Below, piece by piece: positions 9,203 to 23,000 of a stretch of 64,000 nt of DNA. Both the position numbers and the translations under genes were made by a program. Source of the stretch: Campylobacteraceae bacterium (GTDB lineage Bacteria; Campylobacterota; Campylobacteria; Campylobacterales; Arcobacteraceae). The notes under the pieces were generated by a model. That model searched no databases. It was given only the letters and a program-made list of their open reading frames with translations, and was not told the origin of the DNA. Each line of letters opens with the position of its first letter. Positions within the stretch are counted from its first letter, which is position 1. The stretch is taken from positions 1 through 64,000 of the forward strand of contig JABXII010000019.1 of the NCBI GenBank assembly GCA_013373175.1, in the 5' to 3' direction.

Positions 9203-10999
9203 TTATTTTTTTATTTTAATCTTAAAATTTGAAAATAGTTTATCATAAACAGACTGAAATACGTTATCCCAAAGCCCTAGACTCTTTTGTCTAAAGATTT
9301 TAACACTTTTATACCAAGCTGAGTTTACACCTTTATTTTGCCATCTGAAATCTGGAACTTTAGGAACTAAAACCCATGTAGGAACATCAAGTGCTCCACA
9401 AAGGTGTACTACAGAAGTATCTGATGAAATAACTAAGTCAAGCTCTTTTACTAATGATGCCGTTTTAGAAAAATCAGTTAGTTTATCACTATAGTCAATA
9501 ATTTTATCTTCTAAGCCTAACTTTTGGATTTGTTTTTTATCTTCTCCTAATTGAAGATTATAAACATTTATTTTGTCATTATTTATTATAGGTAAAAACT
9601 TTTCAAGCTCTAATACTCTTTCTTCATAGCTTTCAGAAGTAGTTGAAGCAGACCAACAAATACCAACATTGATTTCCCCTTTTTCTTCTTTTACTTCTAA
9701 GTCTTTATCTTTTGTTGCAAATAGATATGGAGTTTTTGTTATAAGTTCTTTGTTTGAACTAAGACCTAAAATATAAGGCATACTCATAATAGATAAATGA
9801 TAATCAAACTCTGGTGTTGGTTCACTTCTATTTGTTAAAACATCAATTTCATCAATACTTTTAAATAACTCTTTTAATTCATCTCTGCATTTTACAGCTA
9901 TTTTACATCCAAACTTCTCTTTAAATTGAGGTAAGAATCTAATAAACTGAATAGAGTCACCATAACCTTGCTCTGAGTGAAGAAGTATAGTTTTGCCCTT
10001 TACATCTTCACTTCCTTTAAACATTGGTTTTGAAAAGATATCTTTATTATTAAAAATATGTCCTTTCATCTCATCTTTTCTAAATCTCCACTCATACTCT
10101 TTAAAACCTTCTTTTAAATCACCCTTTGATAAAAGAATAGTTGCTAAATCAAAGTGAGCATTTTCAAAAGTAGGATTTAGCTCTATTGCTTTTTTATAAG
10201 AGTCAATTGCTTTAGAAGCTTGACCTAAATATTTATATGAAGTTCCTACATTACTATAAGCATTTGCTCCTTTAGGGTCAAGTTCAATTGCTTTTTCATG
10301 GAGTTTTGCTGCTTTTTTATAATCTTTTAGTTTGTTGTAAACATTACCTAAGTTTGTATATGCCCCAGCATTTTTTGGGTTTAATTCAATTGATTTATCA
10401 AGGTTTAAAATTGCTTCATCATACATTTTAAGTTTGTTATAACAAGCTCCAATATTTGCATATAGTTCTACATATTTTGGATTTATATTTAGGGCTATTT
10501 TAAAAATCTCTATGGCTTCTTTATATTTTTTTTGTTTATATAAAACTACTCCAATATTATTTACTGCTTTATCGAACTTTGGATTTACTCTTACTGCATC
10601 TTTATAAGCTTGAATTGCTTTTTCATTGTCATTTAAATTTTCAAAAACCATTCCAATATTATTATATGCGTGATAGTTTTTTGGATTTACTTTTATGCCA
10701 TCTGCATAAACTTTTAAAGCAGCTTTATAATTTTTAGTGTCTTTTAAAAGATTTCCTAAATTATTATATGTCATAGAGTTTTTAGGATTTGCATTTATGG
10801 CTTTTATATAAAAATCATAGGCTTTTTTATTATCACCTTGTGCTTTAAAAATAACACCTAGGTTTCCTAAGGCTTCACTATTTTTTTCATCTAATTTTAA
10901 AACCTCTAAATAGTGATTTTTAGAAGATTCTAAATCACTTTTAGAGTAAGCCTCATATGCTTTTTTTAACAATTCTTTTATATTTTCATTTTTGCTCAT
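9203..10999 (-). CDS. TPR-repeat protein fused to a GT9-like glycosyltransferase domain
   Basis: The protein has 598 residues. The first 290 hold about eight tetratricopeptide repeats ('AYNNIGMVFENLNDNEKAI' style, 34-residue period). A link region with 'EGFKEYEWRFRK' leads to a domain from about 330 to 590 that resembles heptosyltransferase-type family 9 enzymes: 'ILLHSEQGYGDSIQFIRFL' near its start and 'DLVISSDTSVVHLCGAL' near its end. Such TPR-GT9 fusions are common beside very large secreted adhesins, where glycosylation of the adhesin is a reasonable but unproven role. It starts 11 bases after the adhesin stop, with AGGA before the ATG, so it belongs to the same transcript. Confidence 0.8.
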   Translation of the reverse strand: MSKNENIKELLKKAYEAYSKSDLESSKNHYLEVLKLDEKNSEALGNLGVIFKAQGDNKKAYDFYIKAINANPKNSMTYNNLGNLLKDTKNYKAALKVYADGIKVNPKNYHAYNNIGMVFENLNDNEKAIQAYKDAVRVNPKFDKAVNNIGVVLYKQKKYKEAIEIFKIALNINPKYVELYANIGACYNKLKMYDEAILNLDKSIELNPKNAGAYTNLGNVYNKLKDYKKAAKLHEKAIELDPKGANAYSNVGTSYKYLGQASKAIDSYKKAIELNPTFENAHFDLATILLSKGDLKEGFKEYEWRFRKDEMKGHIFNNKDIFSKPMFKGSEDVKGKTILLHSEQGYGDSIQFIRFLPQFKEKFGCKIAVKCRDELKELFKSIDEIDVLTNRSEPTPEFDYHLSIMSMPYILGLSSNKELITKTPYLFATKDKDLEVKEEKGEINVGICWSASTTSESYEERVLELEKFLPIINNDKINVYNLQLGEDKKQIQKLGLEDKIIDYSDKLTDFSKTASLVKELDLVISSDTSVVHLCGALDVPTWVLVPKVPDFRWQNKGVNSAWYKSVKIFRQKSLGLWDNVFQSVYDKLFSNFKIKIKK

Positions 11000-11010
11000 A
11001 ATATTCCTAT

Positions 11011-14000
11011 TTATTGAATTACAATATCAAGTGTCACATCTACTCCACCATCATTTAGAGTATATGAACCACCATCAGTTAATGCTGTAGTATCTGCATC
11101 ATCACCACCATACTTAGTACCATCTTTAGCTGTAAACTCTAACTTAGAAGCAGCATCTGCATCTAAAATAAGTTTTAGACTACTTGAACTATCACCTGCC
11201 CAAGAGTTAAGTAAATCTGCTGTTAATTCAAACTCAGAACCAGTTCCACCATTATCTAAACTTAGATTTGTGAAGTCTATTTCTTCCATGTTTGTAAATG
11301 AATCAGCATGCCCAAATACTGTATCACTTGTAATACTTTGAGTAGTTCCAGTTAAAGTAACTTTATCAGCATTTGTATCACTTCCACCATCAATACTGAA
11401 GTTATCAATATTTGCAAAATCTAAAGTAAAGTTATCATCTCCTGCACCCCCATTTATATTTGAAGGTTCATCTCCACTTAAAGTAATATTATCATCACTT
11501 GATGAAAGATTTAAGTTTTCAAAATCTCCTAATTTACTAAAGTCTAAATCTCCTGAAACAGAAGTACTTCCAAATGATAAAGTATCATTTCCTCCTGCAT
11601 CAGAGATATTTGTAAACTCATTGATAAAGTTATTAAACTCAGTTGTATCATCAAAAGAGATATTGTCATCTCCAGAAGAAAGGTTTAGGTTTTCAAAACC
11701 ACTTACATCAATTAAATTTGCTGAATCAATATTTCCAGAGCTTGTTATATTTAAAGTATCTGTTCCAGCTGTTCCACTATCTGAGATATTATCGTTTACA
11801 TCAATGTTATTATGAGAAATATTAACTGTGTCACTTCCATCTCCTAATTCAACAGTATCATTTCCATTACTTAAGTTAACTTCATCATCACCACTTCCTG
11901 TGATAATAGATAAATTGTTACCAGCTGTTTCATTTACAACAATATCTCCTGTTGAAGAAGAGGCATTAATATCTACACTTAAATTATTAAATGTAGTATT
12001 TCCAGACATATCAGCTGTTAAATCAACAGAACTAATATTTGACATATCAATAATTCCACCAGCTCCATCTAAAGCTAATGTTCCTGTTCCATTAATTGTG
12101 TGTCCATTAATTACTGTTGCATCAGCACTTAAGGTATTTGAAGCTGCTATTTCAATAGAGTTTGAACCATTATTAACTGAACTAATCTCAAAGTCACTAC
12201 TTACTTTTATGTCATTTGAAATATTTGATAAATCAATTAAAGATGCTGAACCATCTGTAATATCTACAATACCATTTCCAAGTACAGTTTTAGAAGAAAT
12301 AACATCCGCATCAACGCTAATTGTTTCTGCTGCAGTTGTAGTAATAGTTCCAACTGCGGCATTTAAAGAACTTACAGTAACACTTCCATCAAGAATTATA
12401 TTTGTTGCAATATTACTTAAATCTAAAGTTCCACTTGCATCAGTTATTTTAACTGTTGCTGTTCCAGTTTCAGCAACTGCCATAGTTCCTAAAGCTGCAA
12501 TTGTTGATGTTAATATAACTGCATTATTTAATGAAATATTCTCTACATTTGTTAAATTTCCAGTTAAAGTGGTATTTGAAGTATAAACAACTGTATCATT
12601 TCCACTTCCTGTTGAGATATCTAAACTTCCATCATCAGTTTGAATTTCAAGATTTGCAGATGAAGCTGATGCATCTAAATTTACACCTAAGTTTTGTAAG
12701 GTTGTATTAGAAGAATCAAAATCACCAGTTAATGTATCAACTGTTACATTAGCTAAATTTATAGTTCCTGCACCTTCTAAGTTTAATGTACCTGTACCAT
12801 CAATTGTTTTACCACTTATATCTGTTGCATCTGATACGGTTAAAGAACCATCTACTGTAATATCACCTTGGTTTACTTTGTTATCTTCTAGTGTAACTGT
12901 ACCTGATACTGTTATATCATTTGATATTCCGCTTAAATCAGCAGTAGTCGAAGCACCTGTTACTACTACATTTCCAGAACCGTTAATTGTAAGTTGATTT
13001 AAAACACTTGCATCTGCTGTTAAAGTTTGTCCTGCATTTACAGTTATAGTACCTGTACCCGCATCACTTAATGTAATACTAGAATCAAGAATTAAATTGT
13101 TTGAAATATTACTTGCATCTAATGTTCCAGTTGAATTAATAGTTAATGTTCCCGTACCATTTACTGTAGCACCTGTTACATTTGAAACATTTGAAGTTAA
13201 GTTGCTTCCATTAATCGTAATTGTTTCAATAGAAGTTAATGTTCCTGATAAAGTAGTGTTTGCAGTGTAAACTACAGTATCATTTCCACTTCCTCCATCA
13301 ATGTCTGTTGCTCCATTAGAAGTATTGATAATATCATCACCATTTCCAGTTTGAATAGTAGATACACTATTTTGTGCATTTATTGTAATATTTGCACTTG
13401 AAGCTGAAGCATCAATATCTACACCTAAACCATTTAATGTTGTAGCAGTTGTAAAGTTACCATTTAAAGTAGATACATTTACATTAGATAAATCAATTGT
13501 TCCTCCACCTTGTAAGTTTAATGTACCAGTTCCAGTTATCGTTTTTGAACTAATATCTAAAGCATCTTCAATTGTAAGATTTGCACTATTTCCTAAAGCA
13601 ATATCTCCTTGGCTTACTTTATTATTTCCTAAAGTTACTGTTCCATCAAATGAGATGTCATTTTGTACTTTACTTAAATCAACAGTAGAAGAGCTTCCAG
13701 TTGCAGCAATATTTCCAGCACCTGAAACATCAATTGAATCTAATTTATCAATTGCTGTAGTTAATGTAAATCCAGAACCAATTTCAACACTAGAATTTCC
13801 AAAACTTCCTGTAAAAGTAGAACTTCCAGTAAATTTAATAGTTTCATTTGCTGGATTTGTTAAATTTAAAATAGCTCCAAAATCACTTGAACTATTTGCA
13901 CTAACTTCTACAACAACACTTCCATTTCCATTTACCTCATCTAAAGTTGTAGCTTGAGATTCTAGAATAGTAGTAGTTCCATTATTAACTGAAATTACAT

Positions 14001-17000
14001 CTAAAATATCATTTGTACCATTTATATTTTTTGATGTTAAATCAATTGTATTATCTAACTCTAAAGTTACTTTTCCTGTTGCACCAGGATTTTTATCAAT
14101 AGTAATGTTATCAAAATCAAAGTCTGCATTGTTTGACGTACCTAAAATAACTAAGTTTCCAGAATCTTGTAAATCAATACTTAATGTTTGATTATCTAAA
14201 TCAGTTGCACTTAATGTTAAAGTATCGCCATTTGCTACTACTATATTCTCAAAGTTTAAAAGTGTTACAGAAGATAAATCTAAGTTGCCACTTAACTGTA
14301 AAGTATCAATTCCAGCCCCTGCATCTAAAGTATCAAGTCCAGATGTTGAAGTTACTACAAAAGTATCATCTCCTGAACCAGTTTTTAAAATTTCAACATT
14401 ATTTAACTCATCAGTAGTAGTTCCACCAATAGTTAATACAGATTGAGTATTACCATTTACATCAACTCTTATATCTTGATTTGAAGCAGAGTAATTAGCC
14501 GTATCAATACCACCTTTTGCATCAAAAGATTTAAAGTCAGTATCATCTTTTACAGAGTCGTTTATTAAAACATCATTTTGGTTTGTACCAATAAAGTTTT
14601 CAAAATCTGTAAAGTTGTCATCTCCATCACCACTTACAGTTCCAGCGTCAAAATCAATAGTAACACCTGTTGTTGATTCATCATAAGATAAAGTATCATC
14701 TCCAATTCCTGCTACAAATGAGTTATCATTTGCATCACCTTGAACAATATTTCCATTTTCATCATTTGATACATCAATATTTTCTATATATCTTATTTGG
14801 TCAGTTCCTTCACCTGTTGCATGGTCAGCATCTGCTCTTAGGTTAATATTAATAGCATTTGCACTTCCTGAATAATCTACCCAGTCACCATTTGCTCCAT
14901 CATTTCCACCATCAATGATATCATTACCAGTTCCACCAATTAAAGTGTCATCTCCTTCTCCACCAAGTAAAGTATCATCTCCTGCATTACCAGTTAAAGT
15001 GTCATTGCCATCTCTTCCTTCAAATACATTGTTTTCATCATTACCAACCATAGTATCGTTTGATGAAGTACCAATAAATCCTTCAATATTAGTAAGAGTA
15101 TCAGTTCCTGCAATATTTACTGTAGCATCACCATTTGCTCCAAGTGTTACATCTAATGGTCCAGAAACACTGCTATAATCAACAACATCGATATCATCTC
15201 CACCATCAATGTCATCATCTCCATCACCATTTGAAGCTACAAATACATCATTACCAGTACTACCTTTTAAAGTATCATTTCCAGTTCCACCAATAATAGT
15301 ATCATTATCAGCACCACCATCGATATAGTCATCTGCACCTTCACCATCAATTACATCTTCACCAGCATTTCCAAGGATTGTATTTCGACTGCTATTTCCT
15401 GATAACTCATCTCCAACTGCACTTCCTGTTAAGTTTTCAATGTCTATTAAAGTGTCATTGCCATCACCAGTTACATATGCTGTTGCATTACCAGAATCAT
15501 TTAAGTTAATTACAACTTTTGCTCCAATATCAGTATAGTCTGCTGTATCTCCAGTGCCATCACCAGTTCCATTTGCACCACCATCTAAAAGGTCAGCACC
15601 AGCTCCACCAATTAAAGTATCATCTCCATCTTCCCCATAAATAGAGTCATTAGAGTCTTGACCGTCGATAATATCATTTGAATCTCCACCCCAAAGTGTA
15701 TTAACTCCATTATCACCTGTGATATCATCTTCGTATTGACTTCCTCTTGCATTTTCAATATTTCTTACAGTTTGATTATTTAAACCAATAGTTGCATTAT
15801 CTCCAAGTTGTAAATTTACACCTTCTCCACCATTTAAGTTAGAATAATCTAAAAGGTCAGTTCCACCTTCCCCATTAAGGAAATCATTACCTAAAGAACC
15901 ATAGATAGTGTCATCACCACTTCCCATAACTAAACTATTAACAGAACTATTTCCTTGAACAATATCATCATTTCCTGTTCCAATTATATTTTCAATATTT
16001 GTAACTGTTTCAGTATTTCCGTATGTATCAATAGTTCTATTTGCTGCAATTGAAGTAGCATCATAATTTAAAGTTGTTCCACTTAAGTTTACTACAACCC
16101 CATTTGAACCATTTGCTTTAAAGGTCATAGTATCACCTCCAACACCATGTGAGCTACCATCAATAGTATCAGTTCCTTCATCATTTAAAATAGTGTCATC
16201 ACCACTACCTGCATTTATATTATCAGAACCTAATCCACCTTCAATATAATCATTTCCACCATCACCATAGATTTGGTCATCACCAGCATCTCCATAAACT
16301 GTGTCATCATTATTTCCAGCATGGATTTCATCATTGTCATCTCCACCATTGATAAGGTCATTTCCATTACCACCGTAAATTACGTCATCACCACCTCTAC
16401 CATCAATAGTGTCATTTCCACCATATGTTCTTATTTCATTGTTTTGGTCATCAAACCTAATAATATCTACTCTATTATTATTGTCAGCAGTATAAATATT
16501 TTGTATTTGATAGATAAGGTCTGTAGCACCAGTACCATCATCTTGTATCTCTTGGAAAGTGATATTTGTATAATCATTTATTCCATCTTTGTCTACATCT
16601 ACATCTATTGTTTGAGTATTATTTGCATCAAAGATAATTCCATTTGTTCCTTCATAGTATCTATAATCAATAGTATTTGTTCCAGCTCCACCAATGATAG
16701 TATCATTACCATATGCAGATTCAGCTGTATCATTACCAGCACCTAAATCATAAATATCATCTCCGCCTTCACCTCTAACTCTATCATTACCAGCATAAGT
16801 AATAAAGCTATTTGCATTACTGTTACCAAAGAAGTTTCTATTTGATGTATTAGTTTCTGAATCTATGATATTATCAATTCCATATACTCTTGTACTTCCT
16901 ACAGTTCCACCTTCATCAAGATTTACATATGTTGAACCTATATTACTCTTTTCAAAGCTTAACCAGTCATTTCCTGAAGAAGCAGTAGTTGTTCCACCAT

Positions 17001-20000
17001 ATAATCTATCATTTCCACCTGTATAATAAAGAGTATCATCTCCATCTCCACCTTGGATTGTGTTATCAGAGTCATCTCTTCCTGCTAAATTATCATCATT
17101 TTTAGAACCAATAATATGTTCTACATTTGTTACATAATCTTTTCCACCAAAACCATCTTCTTGTACAGCATAATCTGTTTTTCCTGCTGTATCAGTTTGA
17201 GCTCTGTCTAAATCTATATCTACTCCAACATTTGTAGAAACGGTATCGAAAGTAATTGTATCTCCTGAAGAGTGTGCACCACCATCAATATAATCATCAC
17301 CTCTACCTCCATCAAAAACATCATCACCAGAAAGTCCAAAGAATGTATCATTATAGTCATTGCCATTGTCTGTACCAACATAACCATTAAATCTATCATC
17401 TAAACCTGTTCCAATAATAGTTTCAATATGGTCAGCTAAAGTATCTGTTCCATCAGTACCAACATCAACAGTAGCACCTGTATCTGTTCTATTTACAATA
17501 ATTCCTGAACTTGTAATAATTTGTTCTTCATATGTTAAAGTATCAGCTCCACTTCCGCCTGTAATGTTATCGTCACCTTTATCAAAATAGATAGTATCAT
17601 CTCCGGCTTGTCCATCTAAGATGTCGTTACCTTCTCCACCATAAATAAAGTCACCATCTGCACCACCTAAAATAGTATCATCACCTTCATCACCTTTTAA
17701 AGTATCAGCTCCTGTTCCACCTTCAATACTATCATTACCACTTCCACCTAAGATTGTATCTGCACCATCATTTCCTAGAAGTGTATTGTTTGCACTGTCA
17801 CCTTTGATAGTATCTACGTTTGTACTACCGATTATTACTTCAATATCATTTGAAATATAATCTTCATATCCAAACCCATCATCAATAGTTTTGTCTTGGT
17901 CTAAATCAATATTTACACCTTCATTTCCTGTATTTACACCTGTGAAGTCTAAAGTATCAACTCCTTCTCCACCTATGAAACTATCAACACCATTTGAAGA
18001 GTAGAATGTGTCATCACCTTTATCTCCATCAAGTGTATTTACTTCATTTATATCATCACTTCCTCTAATGAAATCATCATTTTGAGTACCAATAATATTT
18101 TCAATTCCATCTAAGATATCGAAATTAGCTGGTGTTCCATCTTCTTGTACTTTTTCATTTCCTGCTGTATTATCTTTTGATAAATCAACATTTATAGCTC
18201 TTCCATCATTTGAATCAATATGACTATAATCAACTGTATCATTTCCTGTGTCAGTTGTAGTATCTCCACCATAAATAAAATCACCATCTAGTGTTCCATG
18301 GAAAGTATCATCACCATCAAGTCCTAATAAAGAGTTTACTTCACCTGTTTTACCAGTGATATCATCATTTGCACTTGAACCTAATACATCTTGAATATCA
18401 TAAAGAGTATCTACACCTTGTCCTACACCATTTGCTTGATTTGCTTCAAGGTTTATAGTCATATCAACATTTACATCAGAATAATCAATAACATCCCTTG
18501 AAGCATCAAAACTTGAACTATTTTGTTCATTACCGTAGATTATATCGTTTCCAGCTCCAGCTCTAAATGTATCTGCTCCTGTTCCACCTACTAAAGTATC
18601 ATCTCCTGCATTTCCATAAAGAGTATCATCTGATTGTCCACCAAAGAATTCATTATCAGCACTATCTCCAACAATTGTATCAGCTGAGTTTGTTCCAATT
18701 ATATTTTCAACTCCATCTAGATATTCTGTATTTCCAAATCCATCATTTTGTACTCTATCATTTGGATCAGCTTGTGTTAAATCAATATCTATTTGTTCTG
18801 TACCATCTGAATAATCAGCTGTATCATCAAGTCCTGCTCCACCATCTATAGAATCAGTTCCTGCTCCACCTTTTATGTAATCGTTACCATCACCTGCTGC
18901 AATTGTATTGTTTTGAGCATCTCCTGTAATACTATCATCTTTAGAAGTACCTATAACATTTTCTATATCTACTAAAGTATCTGTGTCTGTTCCTGAAATA
19001 GCTGTTCCAGCGTCTAAATCAACAGTAACTTTACCAGTTAAATCTGAGAAATCAACTGTATCTCCATTTGCACCTTCAGTTCCACCATCAATATAATCAC
19101 TACCAGCTCCACCTCTAATAATATCATCACCAGCTGCTGTGATTAAAGAGTTTCCTTGGGCATCACCATAAACAGTATCATCTCCACTTCCAGTTATAAT
19201 ATGCTCAATTCCATCTATATACTCTTTGTTTCCATAACCATCATTTTGAACTCTATAAGAAGAATCATCTCCTTCAGTTTGCTCTTTTGTCATATCAACT
19301 ACAACATCTTGGTTACCATCTGAGAAATCAATAGTATCTTGACCATCTCCACCTTTGAAAGTATCAGCACCATCTAAACCTATAAGGTAATCATTTCCAC
19401 TTCTACCTTCTATTAAGTTATCAGAATCATTACCTTTTATATAGTCTGCTTTTCCAGTACCTATTACATTTTCAATATTTGAAATAGTATCAGTTCCAAA
19501 CTCTGAATGGATTCTTTGTGCATTTGTATCTGAAAGATCAATTTCTATACCTGTAAAGTCACCACCATTATAAGTTTCAGCAGATACAACTCTTGTATCA
19601 CCTGTATCGTCATTTATTAATACTTTTGTAAAGTCTAGTGTATCTGATGTACCATTTGTTGTTCCAGCATCACTATCATCTCCATCAATTACATCATCAC
19701 CTATTCCTGCATAGATATAATCATTTCCAGCTCCACCTTCAACAGTATCATTTCCTGCTCCTTCTGTGATAGTATCATCACCAGCTAAACCATAAAAAGC
19801 ATTTGAAGTATCAGTAGAATCAATATCAACAATAATATCTCCACTTCCAGAAATATCAGAACCAATAATATTTTCTATACTATTTCTATAATCTCTTTCA
19901 GTTCCTACAAAAATAAAGTTTCCATCTGTTTCTATAGTTGATGTAGCATTCGAGTAATCAGCTGTATCTGAACCTTCACCACCATAAAGGTCATCATCAC

Positions 20001-23000
20001 CAGTTCCACCCTCTAAAGTATCATCATCATCTCCACCTTCAAGTCTATCGTTACCAGCTCCACCTATTAAAGTGTCTTCTCCTGCTCCACCTTTTAAAGT
20101 ATCTTCTCCATCTAAACCAGAGATTGTATCATTACCAGAGTTACCTTCTAGGATATTATTTTGATTATTTCCTATGATATCATCAGCTTGTTCAGTTCCT
20201 TTGATATTTTCAATATCACTTATAGTATGTTTATTTCCATTTATATCAACATTATCACCATCAGTATCTGTTAAATCAACAGTTACTCCATGTGTAAGTA
20301 CTTGTGAATAATCAACTGTATCTCCGGCGCTTGTATTAGTTCCACCATCAATGTTATCACCATCAAAAGAGACACCAATGAAAGTATCATCACCAGCATT
20401 ACCTTTTAAGGTATCAGCTCCTGCTCCACCATCAATAATATCATTTCCAGCTCCACCTTCTACACTATCAGCACCAGCACCAGCATTGATTGTATCTGCG
20501 CCATCATTTCCAAGTATTGTATTTACTTCTGCATTTCCTGTGATAGTATCATTTCCAGTAGTACCAATTACATTTTCAATATCTTTAACTAAGTCTTGTT
20601 TTGAGTCTCCATTTACATGTGCAGTTGCAAAATCATTTCCATCTAAAGCACTTAAATCAAGCACTAAATCAGTAGAAGAGTTTGAACTATAATCAATCCA
20701 ATCTCCATTATTATCAGAGTTGCCACCTTCAATAGTGTTATTTACTCCAGCTTTTGTTACAAAAGTATCATCGAAATCTGACCCTACTACATGTTCAATA
20801 GAGCTTAATGTATCTCCATCACTTGCAGTTCCTGCCTGTAAATTTACAGTAACACCAGCAGTTAATGCAGCATAGTTATAGTTTACTTTATCTGTTCCAG
20901 CTCCACCAATTAAAATATTTGCACTTGTATTTCCAGTAAATGTATCATCTCCACTAGTTCCTGTTATATTTTCAATATTTCTAATTGTATCTGTGTGTTG
21001 AAAAGTTTCTGTATCATCATAAACTTCAACATTTGAATCAGTATCAATATCTTCATCTAAAGTAGCAATAATCTTATTATTTGAATCTGTTAATGCACTA
21101 TAATCAACAGTATCACTATCACCTGCATTTGTTCCACCATCAATTGTATCTGCTCCATCATCTTGTGCTGTTGCATAGAAAGTATCATTTCCAGTTCCAC
21201 CACTTAAAGTGTCAGCATCTGCTCCACCATAGATATTGTCATTTCCTGCATCACCTGAGATACTATCTGCACCAATTCCACCATAAAGTGTATCATTGTC
21301 ATTACCACCTAATAAAGTATCAGCTCCTGCTTCACCCCAAATTGTGTCATCGCCACTTCTACCTTCTAAGATGTTATCTTCACTACTACCTTTTATAGTA
21401 TCATTCTCTTCAGAACCAATTACATTTTCAATATCATAAAGTTCATCTGTTCCTTGGTCATTTAAGTTTGAGCTATAAGCTTCTCCTTTTGAAGCTAAAT
21501 CTGAAGTATCATCAGTTTCTAAATCAACTGTCATACTTGTTAAAGCACCACTATAATCAACAGTATCCGACTCACCATCATCTACAGTAGCAGTTACAGT
21601 TCCACCACTTATAGTAACATTTCCACCAGCAATAATATCATCACCTTTATCACCTCTTATGGTGTCATTTCCAGCTTCACCAATGATAGTATCATTATCA
21701 TCTCCACCTTCAATATAATCATCATCTGCTCCACCATAAATTTGGTCAGCATCTGCTCCACCATAGATACTATCAGCTCCTGCATCACCTTTTAGAATAT
21801 CAAAACCTGAACCACCTCTTATGATGTCATCACCTGTTCCACCTTCTAAAAGGTCACTTCCTTCTTCACCCCAAAGTTCATCATTATCAGCTCCACCATA
21901 TAAAGTATCACTTAACGCATTTCCTCTTAAAGTATCATCTCCATCCATACCTGAAATAGTATTTGCTTGATTATCACCTGTGATATTATCTTTTAAGTTT
22001 GTACCAATTACATTTTCTACATTTGTAATTGTATGATGTACATTTGCAGTATCACCATCAACATAAACATTTGCAGGACTTCCCGCTTGAAGTACAATAT
22101 CAACACCTCTATCAGTAGAGAATCCTGATGTAACAATAGAATTATAGTCGATAGTATCTATTTCACTTCCACCATCAATTACATCTCCACTATAATCTGA
22201 GATATCTGTAGAACCTACATTAAAGCTATCATTTCCAGCATCACCATATAAGTAATCAGCATCAGCACCACCAATGATAGTATCAGCTCCATCTCCACCA
22301 TGAAGTTCATCACTTCCAGCCATACCAGATAAAGTATCATCACCTCTTTGTCCATAAATAGTATTTGAAGCACTATTTCCAATAATAGTATCAGCTCCAT
22401 TTATAGCTGAGTCTGAACCTTTAATATTTTCAATTCCATATAATGAGTCTTGCTCTTCACTTCCTGTTGTAAAACTTCCATCACCATCGTTATCAATAGT
22501 TACTGTTGAAACTGTGTTTTCATCATCTTCTAAAGTTACAGAGATTTTATTTTGATTTGTATAATCAACTGTATCACTACCACTATCTGTATGAGTAGCC
22601 CCATCAAAAGAACCACCATAAATAGTGTCATTGCCACCAAGACCTACAAAAGTATCATCTCCTGCATTTCCACCTTGTAAGATGTTTGCATCAGTTGTAC
22701 CTTGCATACTATCATTACCAGCTCCACCAATAGCATTTTCTATACTATAAATTGTGTCATCATCAAGTGAATCTCCAAGAACTGTTGAGCTATCATTTAA
22801 TAAGTCAAGTCGTAAATCTTTTGAGCTATCTAAATACTCATAACTAATAGTGTCATTACCTGTTGAACCATTAATTGTATCTGCTCCTGCTCCACCTAAA
22901 AGTGTGTCAGCACCTGCTCCACCAAAGATTGAGTTATCATTTGAATCAGCATAGATTGTATCATCTCCACTTCCACCAACAATATTTTCAAAACCTTTGA

